A DNA stretch of 27,109 nt from Firmicutes bacterium UBA5286 (GCA_002408465.1 DHSM01000028.1:33158-60266), one strand, 5' to 3'; counted from the first letter of the stretch, positions 8,455 to 16,244 are shown. A program made the numbers and translations. Notes: generated by a model from the sequence alone, not told the origin.

Positions 8455-8478
8455 AAAACCCGGCCAAGCCGGGTTTTT
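8455..8478. terminator. Intrinsic terminator after the DUF4097 gene
   Basis: AAACCCGGC, loop CAA, GCCGGGTTT, followed by T residues and preceded by A residues, so it can work on both strands. It serves the PadR operon on the plus strand and the 8528-11121 operon on the minus strand. Confidence 0.92.
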
Positions 8479-8527
8479 ACATTCTGGGCCGGAAGACCCT
8501 GCCTCTACAGATATTCATCTAGAGGGA

Positions 8528-9115
8528 TCATTGCTCTTCGGCAAATATCAGGTGAACTGGCCCAAATTCATCAGCCTTTACTTCCATCCCTGCGGGCACT
8601 TGCAGGTATAAAAGCACATCAGGTAAAAAGCCGCTGATTTCCAAATGAGATTGCTCAGTCTTAGGGGAAAATTGGGCCAGGATGTCCCTGGAGAACGAAT
8701 ACAGCTTAATTTTTAACTCCGGGGGACTGCTTATTACCAACTCCTTCCCCCTGAGACTGAGCTTGTAAGGCGGGATGCGTCCGATGATAAGGGGGCTATT
8801 AATATACTCATTGATGATAATCTTATCCTGCTCAGTGTCCGTATTGCTTACCACGACCACTGTACCCATATTATCTGCTGCGCTGGTCACTGTCAGAGTC
8901 TTTTCCTGACTTTGAAACTCCCAGCTCCCGACCATCGCAATTCCTTCGGCCTCAGCTAATTTGCCTTCAACTGCCTTTTCAATTAGAGATGAGAATTCTT
9001 CCCCCTTAAAAATGTCTGGGGATTGCGGATATTGCGGCAGGGCATAAAAGGCAATGAGGGCAATCAAGAGCACAGCCGCATAGGCCATCGGCACTTTGTA
9101 ATACCTGCTAATCAT
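8528..9115 (-). CDS. Unknown membrane-anchored protein, last gene of the GntR/ABC operon
   Basis: 195 residues with one N-terminal hydrophobic segment (about 10-27) and a soluble remainder predicted to lie outside the cell. The soluble part contains many alternating hydrophobic stretches, suggesting beta structure. I recognise no family. The start codon overlaps the stop of the upstream membrane protein (ATGA), so it is translationally coupled and must belong to the same transport or resistance system. It could be an accessory subunit of the ABC transporter or a surface sensor; neither is shown by the sequence. Confidence 0.8.
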   Translation of the reverse strand: MISRYYKVPMAYAAVLLIALIAFYALPQYPQSPDIFKGEEFSSLIEKAVEGKLAEAEGIAMVGSWEFQSQEKTLTVTSAADNMGTVVVVSNTDTEQDKIIINEYINSPLIIGRIPPYKLSLRGKELVISSPPELKIKLYSFSRDILAQFSPKTEQSHLEISGFLPDVLLYLQVPAGMEVKADEFGPVHLIFAEEQ

Positions 9116-9867
9116 CTGCGCACCTCCGTTCTCCGGGAAACCACAATCGAACCCAGCAGTAACAGTCCCGATGCCGCTAAAGCTTTGAGAACAAAGATGC
9201 CTGGTGAAGTTTCTGCTGTAAAGAACTTCATTGCCGTTAAGCTTAAGCGGATATTCGGATTCCTGACCTCCAGCATCAGGCTTCCAACCAGGAGGGCGGG
9301 AACAATTACTGCGAGAATCTTGCGGCGCTGGATCAGGGAGCCTAGAAAATACCCCAGTGTTGCTGTTAGAGTGACGTAAAGGGCTGCCACTAGAGTCCCC
9401 AGCAGCAAATCTCCCGGCGGCAAATAGAAATCGGCGCCGATAATATCTGCTCCTCTGCCGGAAATAAAGAAGATGACACGCATGAGAATCCCCCCCAGCG
9501 CTATCACCAGCCCGCCTAAGGCCCCCATGGTCAGCAGCAAAGCAGCGTTGGCCAGGCTGCGGCTCAGCCTGGTGGAGACAAAGGCAAAGTCCAGATTAAG
9601 GGCTGACTTTCCCGTGAGGACGATTGCAGCCACAAAAGCCCAGGTCAGGGTAAAGACAATAAAATTAGCGCTGGAGAATGTGGTTACCGTGATATTCAAA
9701 TGGCCATTGCCAGTGTTTACCATACCCGTGCCCCCCAGCAATGTAAAGAACAGGGCGATTAACTGGACCACTGTCAAAGTGGTCAGCAGATTTGCATGAG
9801 CCTTGAGCTTATACAGGTATTGTCTGCCTGCAAGGGCCAACAGACTAGTTCTGGCTAAAGACATCAT
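9112..9867 (-). CDS. ABC-2-type membrane protein (transporter permease)
   Basis: 251 residues with six hydrophobic segments and short loops, the architecture of an ABC-2 type permease. It overlaps the ATPase gene by 23 bases, with its ribosome site (AAGGGGG) inside that gene. Two adjacent ATG codons (9867 and 9864) are both possible starts. Position directly after an ATPase that lacks its own membrane domain makes it the transport channel. Sequence similarity to named permeases is weak by eye, so the substrate is unknown. YtrC/YtrD-like roles (cell-wall antibiotic response) are suggested only by the regulator type. Confidence 0.82.
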   Translation of the reverse strand: MMSLARTSLLALAGRQYLYKLKAHANLLTTLTVVQLIALFFTLLGGTGMVNTGNGHLNITVTTFSSANFIVFTLTWAFVAAIVLTGKSALNLDFAFVSTRLSRSLANAALLLTMGALGGLVIALGGILMRVIFFISGRGADIIGADFYLPPGDLLLGTLVAALYVTLTATLGYFLGSLIQRRKILAVIVPALLVGSLMLEVRNPNIRLSLTAMKFFTAETSPGIFVLKALAASGLLLLGSIVVSRRTEVRR

Positions 9868-10741
9868 CTATTCCCCCTTTGTTGCCGGCAGTTAGATACA
9901 CACAGAGATCTGCTGCCGGAACCGGCGCGGTTTCTACCCCCGCCGCTGCCGCCCTCTCCCTGATACCTTCGGAGCGGACTACCACTGCATAAATGCTGTC
10001 TTTGCCGAAACTCTCTTTGCGAATGACCTGGCTTGCAGCCGCAAGCCGGCTTACTTCTGCTGCTCTGCCCCGCAGGCCGACTGCATATTCCTTCAGCTCG
10101 GCAATAGGCTGGTGCAGCACTTTGGTTCCGGCATTAATCAGCAGCACATCCTCCAGGATATCCTGGATTTCATTGAGCAGGTGGCTGGAAAGCAGAATCG
10201 TGCGGGGATGCTGCAGATAATCCTTAAGCAGAGCCCGGTAAAAATCTTTGCGCACAGCAGCGTCCATGCCGGTTGTAGGCTCATCAAACATTGTCAGGGG
10301 ACAGCGGGCTGCAATACCAAGAATGCTGGTGAAAGTGCTTTTTTTCCCCCGGGACAGGGCGGGATATGTCGCCATGGGATTGATCTCAAAGTAGGCAAGC
10401 AGCCGCTTGGCCAGCCCGCCATCCCAGCCGGGATAAAAAGCGCCGGCGGCATCGAGGATATCCGCCAGGGGCATAGCTGCCGGCAGCGGCATGCTGTCGT
10501 CAAGATTAATTGCATTTACAGAAACCAGCAGGCTGTTAAAAGGGTTCTCGGCGAAAACCTTGATCTCCCCCGCAGACGGCGCTAGGAACCCGGATATAAT
10601 CTTTAAAAAAGTGGTCTTGCCGGCGCCATTTGGTCCAATAATGCCGGTAATCTTTTCCGGTTCAATGGCCAAGGAAAGATTGCTTAGGGCAGCCACTTTG
10701 CCAAAGCTCTTTGCAAGCTCGTTACACTCAATTACATTCAC
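9845..10741 (-). CDS. ABC transporter ATP-binding protein (YtrB-like)
   Basis: 298 residues. Walker A GPNGAGKT is at 36-43, the signature is LSRGKKS (about 129-135) in place of LSGGQ, Walker B is LTMFDE (149-154), and the switch histidine lies in LLSSH (187). The LSRG[KM] signature is usual in the YtrB/EcsA-like group that pairs with ABC-2 permeases. A C-terminal extension of about 80 residues follows the core. The start is GTG at 10741, overlapping the gntR stop as GTGA, with AGGAGGG upstream inside gntR. The next gene supplies the membrane part. Confidence 0.93.
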   Translation of the reverse strand: MNVIECNELAKSFGKVAALSNLSLAIEPEKITGIIGPNGAGKTTFLKIISGFLAPSAGEIKVFAENPFNSLLVSVNAINLDDSMPLPAAMPLADILDAAGAFYPGWDGGLAKRLLAYFEINPMATYPALSRGKKSTFTSILGIAARCPLTMFDEPTTGMDAAVRKDFYRALLKDYLQHPRTILLSSHLLNEIQDILEDVLLINAGTKVLHQPIAELKEYAVGLRGRAAEVSRLAAASQVIRKESFGKDSIYAVVVRSEGIRERAAAAGVETAPVPAADLCVYLTAGNKGGIDDVFSQN

Positions 10742-11121
10742 TCTTGTCCCTCCTCTTTTTCTCTGCGTATAGCGGCAATGAGGCCGGCCAGTTCTGCATC
10801 TGTGACTCCCAGGCGGTCAGCCTCCCCAACCAGTTCCACAACCAGCTGGCGCAGGATGTCTTGCCGGCGGCGTTTGCGCACCAACTCCATGGCCCCGGGA
10901 GCAACAAACATGCCCAGACCCCGTTTTTTGTAAAGAATCCCTTCCTCGGCCAGGATGTTCAGGCCTCTGGCCGCAGTAGCAGGGTTAATATTATACATCT
11001 GGGCCAGCTGGTACTGGGAATACACCTTTTCATCCACTGCAAAATTCCCGGCAAGAATTTCAGTTTCCAGCCATTCGGCAATCTGCAGATAAATTGGCTT
11101 TAAGCTGTCTGAAAAAAACAA
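10738..11121 (-). CDS. GntR-family regulator, YtrA subfamily
   Basis: 127 residues: a GntR winged helix (IYLQIAEWLETEILAGNF, then the helix-turn-helix around YSQYQLAQMYNINPATAARGLNILAEEGIL and the wing KRGLGMFV) and a short C-terminal helical tail instead of a ligand domain. This short form is the YtrA subfamily, which normally represses its own ABC-transporter operon. The start is TTG at 11121 with GGGGGTGA about 7 nt upstream. Four genes follow in one overlapping unit. A promoter with an imperfect inverted repeat lies directly upstream, in line with self-repression. Confidence 0.92.
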   Translation of the reverse strand: MFFSDSLKPIYLQIAEWLETEILAGNFAVDEKVYSQYQLAQMYNINPATAARGLNILAEEGILYKKRGLGMFVAPGAMELVRKRRRQDILRQLVVELVGEADRLGVTDAELAGLIAAIRREKEEGQE

Positions 11122-11146
11122 GCGGCCGTCACCCCCTTAAGCAACA

Positions 11147-11196
11147 TAGTGCATTAGTCCTGCAATGTACTATACCACGTCATATTGATTTGTCAA
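11147..11196 (-). promoter_or_regulatory. gntR-ABC operon promoter and likely YtrA-type operator
   Basis: Minus strand: TTGACA (11191-11196), 16 nt, TATAGT (11169-11174). The arms TAGTGCATT (11147-11155) and AATGTACTA (11164-11172) are inverted repeats matching at 8 of 9 positions with an 8-nt spacer. They overlap the -10 box and the start region, where a repressor would block transcription. Confidence 0.78.
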
Positions 11197-11240
11197 CTCA
11201 TGTCTTCGCAGTTAATTACCGGCCAGTGGGTTCTTGCACA

Positions 11241-11278
11241 AAAAACCGCTTCCAAGCCTCAGCCTGAAAGCGGTTTTT
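11241..11278 (-). terminator. htpG terminator
   Basis: AAAAACCGCTT and AAGCGGTTTTT form an 11-bp stem with a 16-nt loop directly after the htpG stop codon. On the minus strand it ends in a run of six T residues. Confidence 0.9.
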
Positions 11279-11279
11279 C

Positions 11280-13148
11280 TTAGATCATCATCTGGGAAAC
11301 TTTATTGGCGAAGTCCACCGGGTCTTCCAGGGGCAGGCCCTCAATGAGCAAGGCCTGGTTATACAAGAGCTCGGTATACAAGTTAAACTTCTCTTTATCC
11401 CCGGCAAAGGACTGCTGCAAGGCCTTAAAAACCGAATGGTCGGGATTGATTTCCAGGACCTTGCTGGCCTTGATGCCCTGGGCATTGGGCATGGCGCTGA
11501 GGACCTTCTCCATTTCAATGGACAGGTCCCCTTCATTGGCCAGACAGACGGGATGGGTCTTAAGCCGCTTCGAGGCCCGCACCGCTGAAACCTTGTCCCC
11601 TAAAGCTTCTTTCATTGCGGTAAACATCTCTTTCTCTGCTTCAGTTTCAGTCTTTTTGTCTTCGGCCTCGAGACCTAAATCATCGCTGGATACGGATTTG
11701 AATTCCTTTTCTTTATAACTACCCAGCATCTTCAGGGCAAATTCGTCAATATCTTCGGTGAGGAATAAAACCTCATAGCCCTTGTCCAGGACAAATTCCG
11801 TCTGAGGCAGTTTCTCGATTCTCTCCACCGATTCCCCGGAGGCGTAGTAGATGAATTTTTGGTCCGCAGGCATCCTGGAAATATATTCTTCCAGGGTGAC
11901 CATTTTCTTTTCCTTGGAGGAGTAAAAGAGCAGGAGCTCCTGGAGCACCTCTTTATTGCGCCCGAATTCGGCATAAACCCCAAACTTCAGCTGCCGGCCA
12001 AAGGCCTTGAAAAAGGTTTCGTATTTTTCCCTGTCCTCTTTAAGCAAATCCGCCAATTCACCCTTAATCTTGCTCTGAATATTTTTGGCAATCAATTTCA
12101 GCTGGCGGTCGTGCTGGAGCATTTCCCTGGAAATGTTCAGAGACAGGTCGTCAGATTCCACCATGCCCTTGACGAAGCTGAAATAATCCGGCAGGAGCTC
12201 GGGGCATTTATTCATGATGAGAATGCCGCTGGAATACAGCTCTAGGCCCTTCTCGTATTCCTGGGTATAGAAATCATAGGGGATGGTTTCGGGAATATAC
12301 AAGATGGCATTGTAACTGACCATGCCTTCGGCACTGGTGTGAATATACTTTAACGGCTTGTCATAGCCGTAGCGCTTTTCGGCATAAAAGTTCTCATAGT
12401 CCTCAGGCTTAAGTTCATTTTTGTTTTTCTTCCAAATGGGGACCATGCTGTTGACAATCTCTTCTTGGGTATACTCCTCATGCTCCTTATCGCTGCCCTC
12501 TTTAAGCCTGGACTTGGTTACATCCATTTTTATCGGGTAGCGGATAAAATCTGAGTACTTTTTTATTACCTCTTGCAACCTGTATTCTTCCAGGAACTCG
12601 TCATAATTCTCATCCTCAGTGCTTTCTTTGAGCTTGAGGATGACATCAGTGCCCAAGGAATCTTTTTCCCAGGGTTCGATTGTATAGCCCTCGACCCCCT
12701 TGGATTCCCATTTATAGGCCTGGTCCCCGCCAAAGGCCTTGCTGATCACAGTGACTACATCGGCTACCATAAAGGCCGAATAAAAGCCCACGCCAAACTG
12801 GCCAATGAGATCATGGCCCTCTTGGGCCTCATTTTCTTGCTTAAAGGCCAGGGAACCGCTCTGGGCAATGACCCCCAGGTTTGCTTCCAGCTCCTCCCGG
12901 GTCATGCCGATGCCGGTGTCGGAGACGGTCAGCAATCTGTTCTCCTTGTCTGCCGTGATCCGGATATAGTAATCGTCTTTTTTAAACTGGATTGACTGAT
13001 CCGATAAAGCCTTATAATATATTTTGTCCACGGCATCGCTGGCGTTAGATATAAGTTCCCGCAAAAAGATTTCTTTGTGGGTGTAGATTGAGTTGATCAT
13101 CAGATCTAATAACCTTTTCGATTCGGCCTGAAACTCTTTAATTTCCAC
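11280..13148 (-). CDS. htpG: Hsp90 chaperone HtpG
   Basis: 622 residues, full length for bacterial Hsp90, an ATP-dependent dimeric cytosolic chaperone. The GHKL ATP site is complete: E31/N35 in RELISNASDA, DTGIGM (77-82), GQFGVGFYS (about 116-124). The middle domain contains the conserved stretch with NISREMLQ and the arginine that contacts ATP. The start is GTG at 13148, with AAGGAGGAG 7-8 nt upstream. It is monocistronic, with a CIRCE operator in its leader and a strong vegetative promoter, so it should be repressed by HrcA and released on heat shock. No truncation or unusual residues seen. Confidence 0.98.
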   Translation of the reverse strand: MEIKEFQAESKRLLDLMINSIYTHKEIFLRELISNASDAVDKIYYKALSDQSIQFKKDDYYIRITADKENRLLTVSDTGIGMTREELEANLGVIAQSGSLAFKQENEAQEGHDLIGQFGVGFYSAFMVADVVTVISKAFGGDQAYKWESKGVEGYTIEPWEKDSLGTDVILKLKESTEDENYDEFLEEYRLQEVIKKYSDFIRYPIKMDVTKSRLKEGSDKEHEEYTQEEIVNSMVPIWKKNKNELKPEDYENFYAEKRYGYDKPLKYIHTSAEGMVSYNAILYIPETIPYDFYTQEYEKGLELYSSGILIMNKCPELLPDYFSFVKGMVESDDLSLNISREMLQHDRQLKLIAKNIQSKIKGELADLLKEDREKYETFFKAFGRQLKFGVYAEFGRNKEVLQELLLFYSSKEKKMVTLEEYISRMPADQKFIYYASGESVERIEKLPQTEFVLDKGYEVLFLTEDIDEFALKMLGSYKEKEFKSVSSDDLGLEAEDKKTETEAEKEMFTAMKEALGDKVSAVRASKRLKTHPVCLANEGDLSIEMEKVLSAMPNAQGIKASKVLEINPDHSVFKALQQSFAGDKEKFNLYTELLYNQALLIEGLPLEDPVDFANKVSQMMI

Positions 13149-13188
13149 GAGAATCTCCTCCTTGGCTAAGAGCTTTGCAGTATTAACA

Positions 13189-13215
13189 TTAGCACTCTCC
13201 CTTGACGAGTGCTAA
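13189..13215 (-). promoter_or_regulatory. CIRCE operator (HrcA site) upstream of htpG
   Basis: TTAGCACTC-N9-GAGTGCTAA is an exact match to the CIRCE consensus. It sits between the -10 box and the ribosome site of htpG, the standard place for HrcA repression. Confidence 0.97.
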
Positions 13216-13219
13216 TGTT

Positions 13220-13248
13220 TTTATATCAAATTCGGGGATTATTGTCAA
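13220..13248 (-). promoter_or_regulatory. htpG promoter
   Basis: Minus strand: TTGACA (13243-13248), 17 nt, TATAAA (13220-13225). The CIRCE element begins 4 nt downstream of the -10, so the transcript start lies inside the operator. Confidence 0.9.
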
Positions 13249-13285
13249 CGCCATGAGCCATACCAGGCAGCAGACTTCCGGTGGG

Positions 13286-13867
13286 TCAGATTCTTTCTGG
13301 GAAGCGACGCCGGGCCAGCAGCTCCCAGTCTTGCCGGAATAGATAGAATAAATTGGGCCGCCGCCGGACAGCCAGGGGATGGTAACTTACGGCCGTGGGC
13401 AGGCCTCGGACATCATGCCACTTTCCCCTAAGGAATTTCACTTGGGCGTCCATATTGCCAAAGAACCACTGGCTGGCAGTGTCCCCCAGGCAAAAGGCCA
13501 GCTGCGGCCTCTGAATCTCAATCTGCTCCAGGAGATAGTCTTTACAAATGCCCCTGGCCTCATGTTTATTGTAACGGCGAGTGGGCCGGCATTTTAGCAA
13601 GTAGGTAATAAACATGTCCTCCATTTTCAGGCTGGCCTGGCAAGCCGCTGCTTGCAGAGTCTGCCGGGCGCCGCAGACAAATTCTTTCCCCTCCTTATCC
13701 TCCCGGGCGCCGGGATTGTCCAAGATTACTATTATCGGCGCCTGAGGGTTGCCCTCCCCCCAGATTACCCTGGAGCGCTGTTTGCATAACTCGCACTTCT
13801 GACAGTTTACCGCCTTTGCCGGAGGACTAATCTCCGGCCACAAAGCAGGGGAAAATCCGCAATCCAT
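13286..13867 (-). CDS. Uracil-DNA glycosylase, family 4-like (4Fe-4S)
   Basis: 193 residues, with the start placed at the ATG at 13867 because AAGGGG lies about 7 nt upstream; an earlier in-frame ATG (13906) lacks such a site. Four cysteines fit a 4Fe-4S cluster: C22 and C25 (CQKC), C93 in KCRP and C108. The C-terminal motif SYHPLAV (H163) matches the uracil-binding loop of family 4 enzymes. The first motif is LDNPGAREDKEG where the usual family 4 form is GEAPG, so this belongs to a divergent branch and its substrate range is less certain. It removes uracil from DNA in base excision repair and diverges from an AP endonuclease gene that would act on its product. Confidence 0.88.
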   Translation of the reverse strand: MDCGFSPALWPEISPPAKAVNCQKCELCKQRSRVIWGEGNPQAPIIVILDNPGAREDKEGKEFVCGARQTLQAAACQASLKMEDMFITYLLKCRPTRRYNKHEARGICKDYLLEQIEIQRPQLAFCLGDTASQWFFGNMDAQVKFLRGKWHDVRGLPTAVSYHPLAVRRRPNLFYLFRQDWELLARRRFPERI

Positions 13868-13996
13868 ATTATCACCCCTTTTAGTTTGCCCCATGTCCCT
13901 GAACAAGACCCTAAAAAGGGGTATCGCCCCCTAGGGGTAATAGATTATAATAAAAGGGGACAAGCCGTCTCAAGACTAAATTAGGGGGGCATTAGA
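13868..13996. promoter_or_regulatory. Divergent intergenic region between uracil glycosylase and AP endonuclease genes
   Basis: TATAAT at 13946-13951 is a candidate -10 for the plus-strand gene; I see no good -35. Upstream lie paired G and C runs, including the 10-bp palindrome CCCCTAGGGG (13928-13937), which could form a hairpin or bind a shared regulator. GGGGGG precedes the ATG at 13997 by 9 nt as ribosome site. Confidence 0.45.
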
Positions 13997-14752
13997 ATGA
14001 AGTTAATTTCCTGGAACGTCAACGGGCTCCGGGCCTGTTTAAACAAGGACTTTCTTGAATTCTTCCAAGAAGCCGACAGCGATATCTTCTGCCTGCAGGA
14101 AATCAAGCTTCAGGAGGGGCAGATACATTTGGACCTGGAGGGATACCAGCAATACTGGAACTATGCCGTCAAGAAAGGCTACTCCGGCACCGCTGTCTTT
14201 ACCCGCCTCAACCCCCTGTCTGTTCAGTATGGCCTTGGCCAGGCGGAACATGACCGGGAAGGACGGGTGCTAAACCTGGAATTTGACGACTTTTACCTTG
14301 TCAATGTCTACACCCCCAACTCTCAAAGGGGCTTAGCCCGATTAGAGTACAGGATGGAATGGGAAGACGTCTTCAGAAAATATCTGAAGCGGCTGGATCA
14401 GACTAAGCCTGTCGTCATCTGCGGCGACCTCAATGTGGCCCATAAGGAAATAGATATTAAAAACCCCGCCTCTAACCGGAAAAATGCCGGCTTCACCGAC
14501 GAAGAGCGGGCAAAGATGACTGAACTGCTAAATCAGGGATTTATCGATAGCTTCCGGCATTTCTTCCCCGACAAGAAAGACGCCTATTCCTGGTGGTCCT
14601 ATTTCAGCAATGCCCGGGAGCGCAACGTGGGCTGGCGCATCGACTACTTCCTGGTCTCGGACAGGCTGAAAGAGTCCCTGACCGATGCGGCCATCCTCTC
14701 GGAAATCATGGGCAGCGACCACTGCCCCGTCATCCTGGAACTGGAAGCATAG
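13997..14752 (+). CDS. xth: Exonuclease III-family AP endonuclease
   Basis: 251 residues, the usual size of ExoA/Xth. All catalytic blocks are present: SWNVNGLRA (N7), LQEIK (E35), VYTPNSQRGLARLEYR, the GDLNVAHKEID block with the catalytic Asp and Asn, GWRIDYFLVS and the terminal SDHCPV histidine. It cuts DNA at abasic sites and trims 3' ends with a metal ion. It is transcribed divergently from a uracil-DNA glycosylase gene, so two successive base-excision-repair steps share one intergenic region. A terminator follows. Confidence 0.97.
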   Translation: MKLISWNVNGLRACLNKDFLEFFQEADSDIFCLQEIKLQEGQIHLDLEGYQQYWNYAVKKGYSGTAVFTRLNPLSVQYGLGQAEHDREGRVLNLEFDDFYLVNVYTPNSQRGLARLEYRMEWEDVFRKYLKRLDQTKPVVICGDLNVAHKEIDIKNPASNRKNAGFTDEERAKMTELLNQGFIDSFRHFFPDKKDAYSWWSYFSNARERNVGWRIDYFLVSDRLKESLTDAAILSEIMGSDHCPVILELEA

Positions 14753-14797
14753 GGACTGTTTTTCCGCCTTCCGAATCTTGGCAAACAACGCTCTTAA

Positions 14798-14827
14798 TCC
14801 CAGCCCACACAAAGGGACTGGGTTTTT
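14798..14827 (+). terminator. Terminator after xth
   Basis: CCCAG-CCC pairs with GGG-A-CTGGG (one bulge), loop of about 7 nt, then five T residues. Confidence 0.8.
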
Positions 14828-14857
14828 ATCGTGGCGCAATCATCTTTTACCGTTAAA

Positions 14858-14873
14858 CAATAAATATTTATTG
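14858..14873. repeat. 16-bp perfect AT-rich palindrome
   Basis: CAATAAATATTTATTG reads the same on both strands and runs into a TTGACA at 14871-14876 that lacks a convincing -10. It may be an accessory binding site upstream of the Phd-Uma2 promoter. Confidence 0.5.
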
Positions 14874-14901
14874 ACAATAGGAAACGGCGTTGGCACATTT
14901 T

Positions 14902-14948
14902 ACTTTAGCTAATATCTTGTTGACATTAGCTAAAGTTGCCGTTATTAT
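14902..14948 (+). promoter_or_regulatory. Promoter and inverted-repeat operator of the Phd-Uma2 fusion gene
   Basis: TTGACA (14920-14925), 17 nt, TATTAT (14943-14948). The 12-bp arms ACTTTAGCTAAT (14902-14913) and ATTAGCTAAAGT (14925-14936) are exact inverted repeats separated by 11 nt and flank the -35 box. Each arm itself contains the palindrome TTAGCTAA, so two dimers could bind side by side, as Phd-type antitoxins do. Confidence 0.88.
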
Positions 14949-14981
14949 AGGTACAAATTCAAATACTTGGAGGTAGTAACC

Positions 14982-15713
14982 ATGATTGTCACTACCACGG
15001 ACCTACAAAACAGCTTTGGCAAGTATCTGCAACTGTGCCAGAATGAGGAGGTCATCATTACCAAAAACGGTAAGAAAGTGGCCAAATTGCTGCCCTTTAC
15101 CGAGGACGGGCCCCTGGGGCGCTGGCTAATCAGCGAGGGTTCCTCCAGGTACAGCGCCAAGGGCATCCGGGTTTCTTACGAAGAGTACTTAAAGATGACC
15201 GAGGAAAGTGAAAACCGCTACGAATACATCGACGGCGAAATTATCCTTCTGGCCTCCCCCCTTTACCCCCATCAGAAAGCAATTCGAGAAATCCTTGTTT
15301 CCTTTAGTTTGTGGTTTAAGGACAAGGACTGCGAGCCCCTGGATGCTCCCTTCGACGTCATTCTTCATCGCCTGGGAAACACTGATAAAATTAACTCTGT
15401 CCAGCCGGATATCATCGTCATCTGTGACCAGGATAAGATTGATGAAAAGGGCAAGTATAAAGGGACACCAGCCCTGGTGGTGGAAGTCCTCTCCAATTCC
15501 ACCCGCAGCCGAGACCTGGTGCAGAAACTGGATTTGTACATGGAAAGCGGAATCCATGAATACTGGGTAGTAAATACCCAATCTCAGGAAATATATATTT
15601 ACACCTTCACCGATAACAAGCTTGCCAACATCCTCACCTTTAAGGGCGAAGAACACGCCCAATCGGTGTTCTTCCCAGGGTTGGAAGTGGGCCTCCAACT
15701 AATATTTGCCTAA
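14982..15713 (+). CDS. Phd/YefM-type antitoxin domain fused to Uma2 nuclease-like domain
   Basis: 243 residues from the ATG at 14982, chosen for GGAGG 8 nt upstream. Residues 1-45 match a Phd/YefM DNA-binding antitoxin (IVTTTDLQNSFGKYLQLCQ, then VIITKNGKKVAKLLP). From about residue 66 to the end it matches the Uma2/DUF820 family, a PD-(D/E)XK nuclease fold: YEYIDGEII, QPDIIVICD (D143), PALVVEVLS (E168) and a lysine in QKLDLY (K182). So a regulator usually found next to a toxin is here joined to a nuclease-like domain in one chain. The inverted repeat in its promoter suggests self-repression. Whether the nuclease is active, and on what, cannot be told. A Nudix gene follows 31 nt later with no terminator between. 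Confidence 0.88.
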   Translation: MIVTTTDLQNSFGKYLQLCQNEEVIITKNGKKVAKLLPFTEDGPLGRWLISEGSSRYSAKGIRVSYEEYLKMTEESENRYEYIDGEIILLASPLYPHQKAIREILVSFSLWFKDKDCEPLDAPFDVILHRLGNTDKINSVQPDIIVICDQDKIDEKGKYKGTPALVVEVLSNSTRSRDLVQKLDLYMESGIHEYWVVNTQSQEIYIYTFTDNKLANILTFKGEEHAQSVFFPGLEVGLQLIFA

Positions 15714-15744
15714 ACCTTAAACACCCAGGAAAGGGGAGTTAATA

Positions 15745-16206
15745 GTGCAATATCCCAAACACATTGTCTACGTAACGGGTATTATTGAAAATGAGCAGGG
15801 AGAAATCTTGATGATTAAGAGTTCATACCGGCCGGGCTGGGAACCGCCTGGAGGAATTGTGGAATTGGGTGAGGATGCCATCACTGCAGTTGTCCGGGAG
15901 GTCAAAGAAGAGACAGGCTATGATGTGAAAATTACCGGCATATTATCAGTAGTGCAAAATACCGGTTCCCCAGGCAGTGAGGCCAAATTCGGCTTGGTGT
16001 TCAAAGGGGAACCCACAGGCGGTCAGGCCCAGACCAGTGCAGAATCTCTGGCCGTGGCCTGGCTTCCTCCTGACCAGGCATTAGAGTTAATACAGGCAGA
16101 GGGTATGAAAGTCCGGGTTCTAGATGCCCTGGCCTTTGCCGGCAAAGTGAATTTCAAAGCATATATCTCTAAACCTAGTTTCCAGGTCGTTCGGGAGTTA
16201 AGATAG
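15745..16206 (+). CDS. Nudix hydrolase
   Basis: 153 residues. The Nudix box is complete (G37-x5-E43-x7-R51-E52-x2-E55-E56-x-G58-Y59), giving the metal-binding loop and helix for hydrolysis of nucleoside diphosphates linked to another group. It resembles the ADP-ribose or oxidised-nucleotide type by length, but nothing outside the box fixes the substrate. The start is GTG at 15745, with AAGGGGAG about 6 nt upstream. It probably shares a transcript with the Phd-Uma2 gene (31-nt gap), and a terminator-like hairpin follows. Confidence 0.93.
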   Translation: MQYPKHIVYVTGIIENEQGEILMIKSSYRPGWEPPGGIVELGEDAITAVVREVKEETGYDVKITGILSVVQNTGSPGSEAKFGLVFKGEPTGGQAQTSAESLAVAWLPPDQALELIQAEGMKVRVLDALAFAGKVNFKAYISKPSFQVVRELR

Positions 16207-16209
16207 CTG

Positions 16210-16244
16210 AAAAGCCCAGCCCTGCCATCAGGAGCTGGCCTTTT
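16210..16244 (+). terminator. Terminator after the Nudix gene
   Basis: AAAAG, CCAGC and CCTG on the left pair with CAGG, GCTGG and CTTTT on the right, with small bulges, ending in TTTT. Confidence 0.7.

Noticed and set aside
12573..12995. Plus-strand open frame opposite htpG
   Set aside because: The minus strand holds the conserved Hsp90 sequence, so this is a shadow.
14871..14900. A second promoter from TTGACA at 14871 upstream of the Phd-Uma2 gene
   Set aside because: No acceptable -10 at 16-18 nt; the promoter at 14920-14948 is far better.
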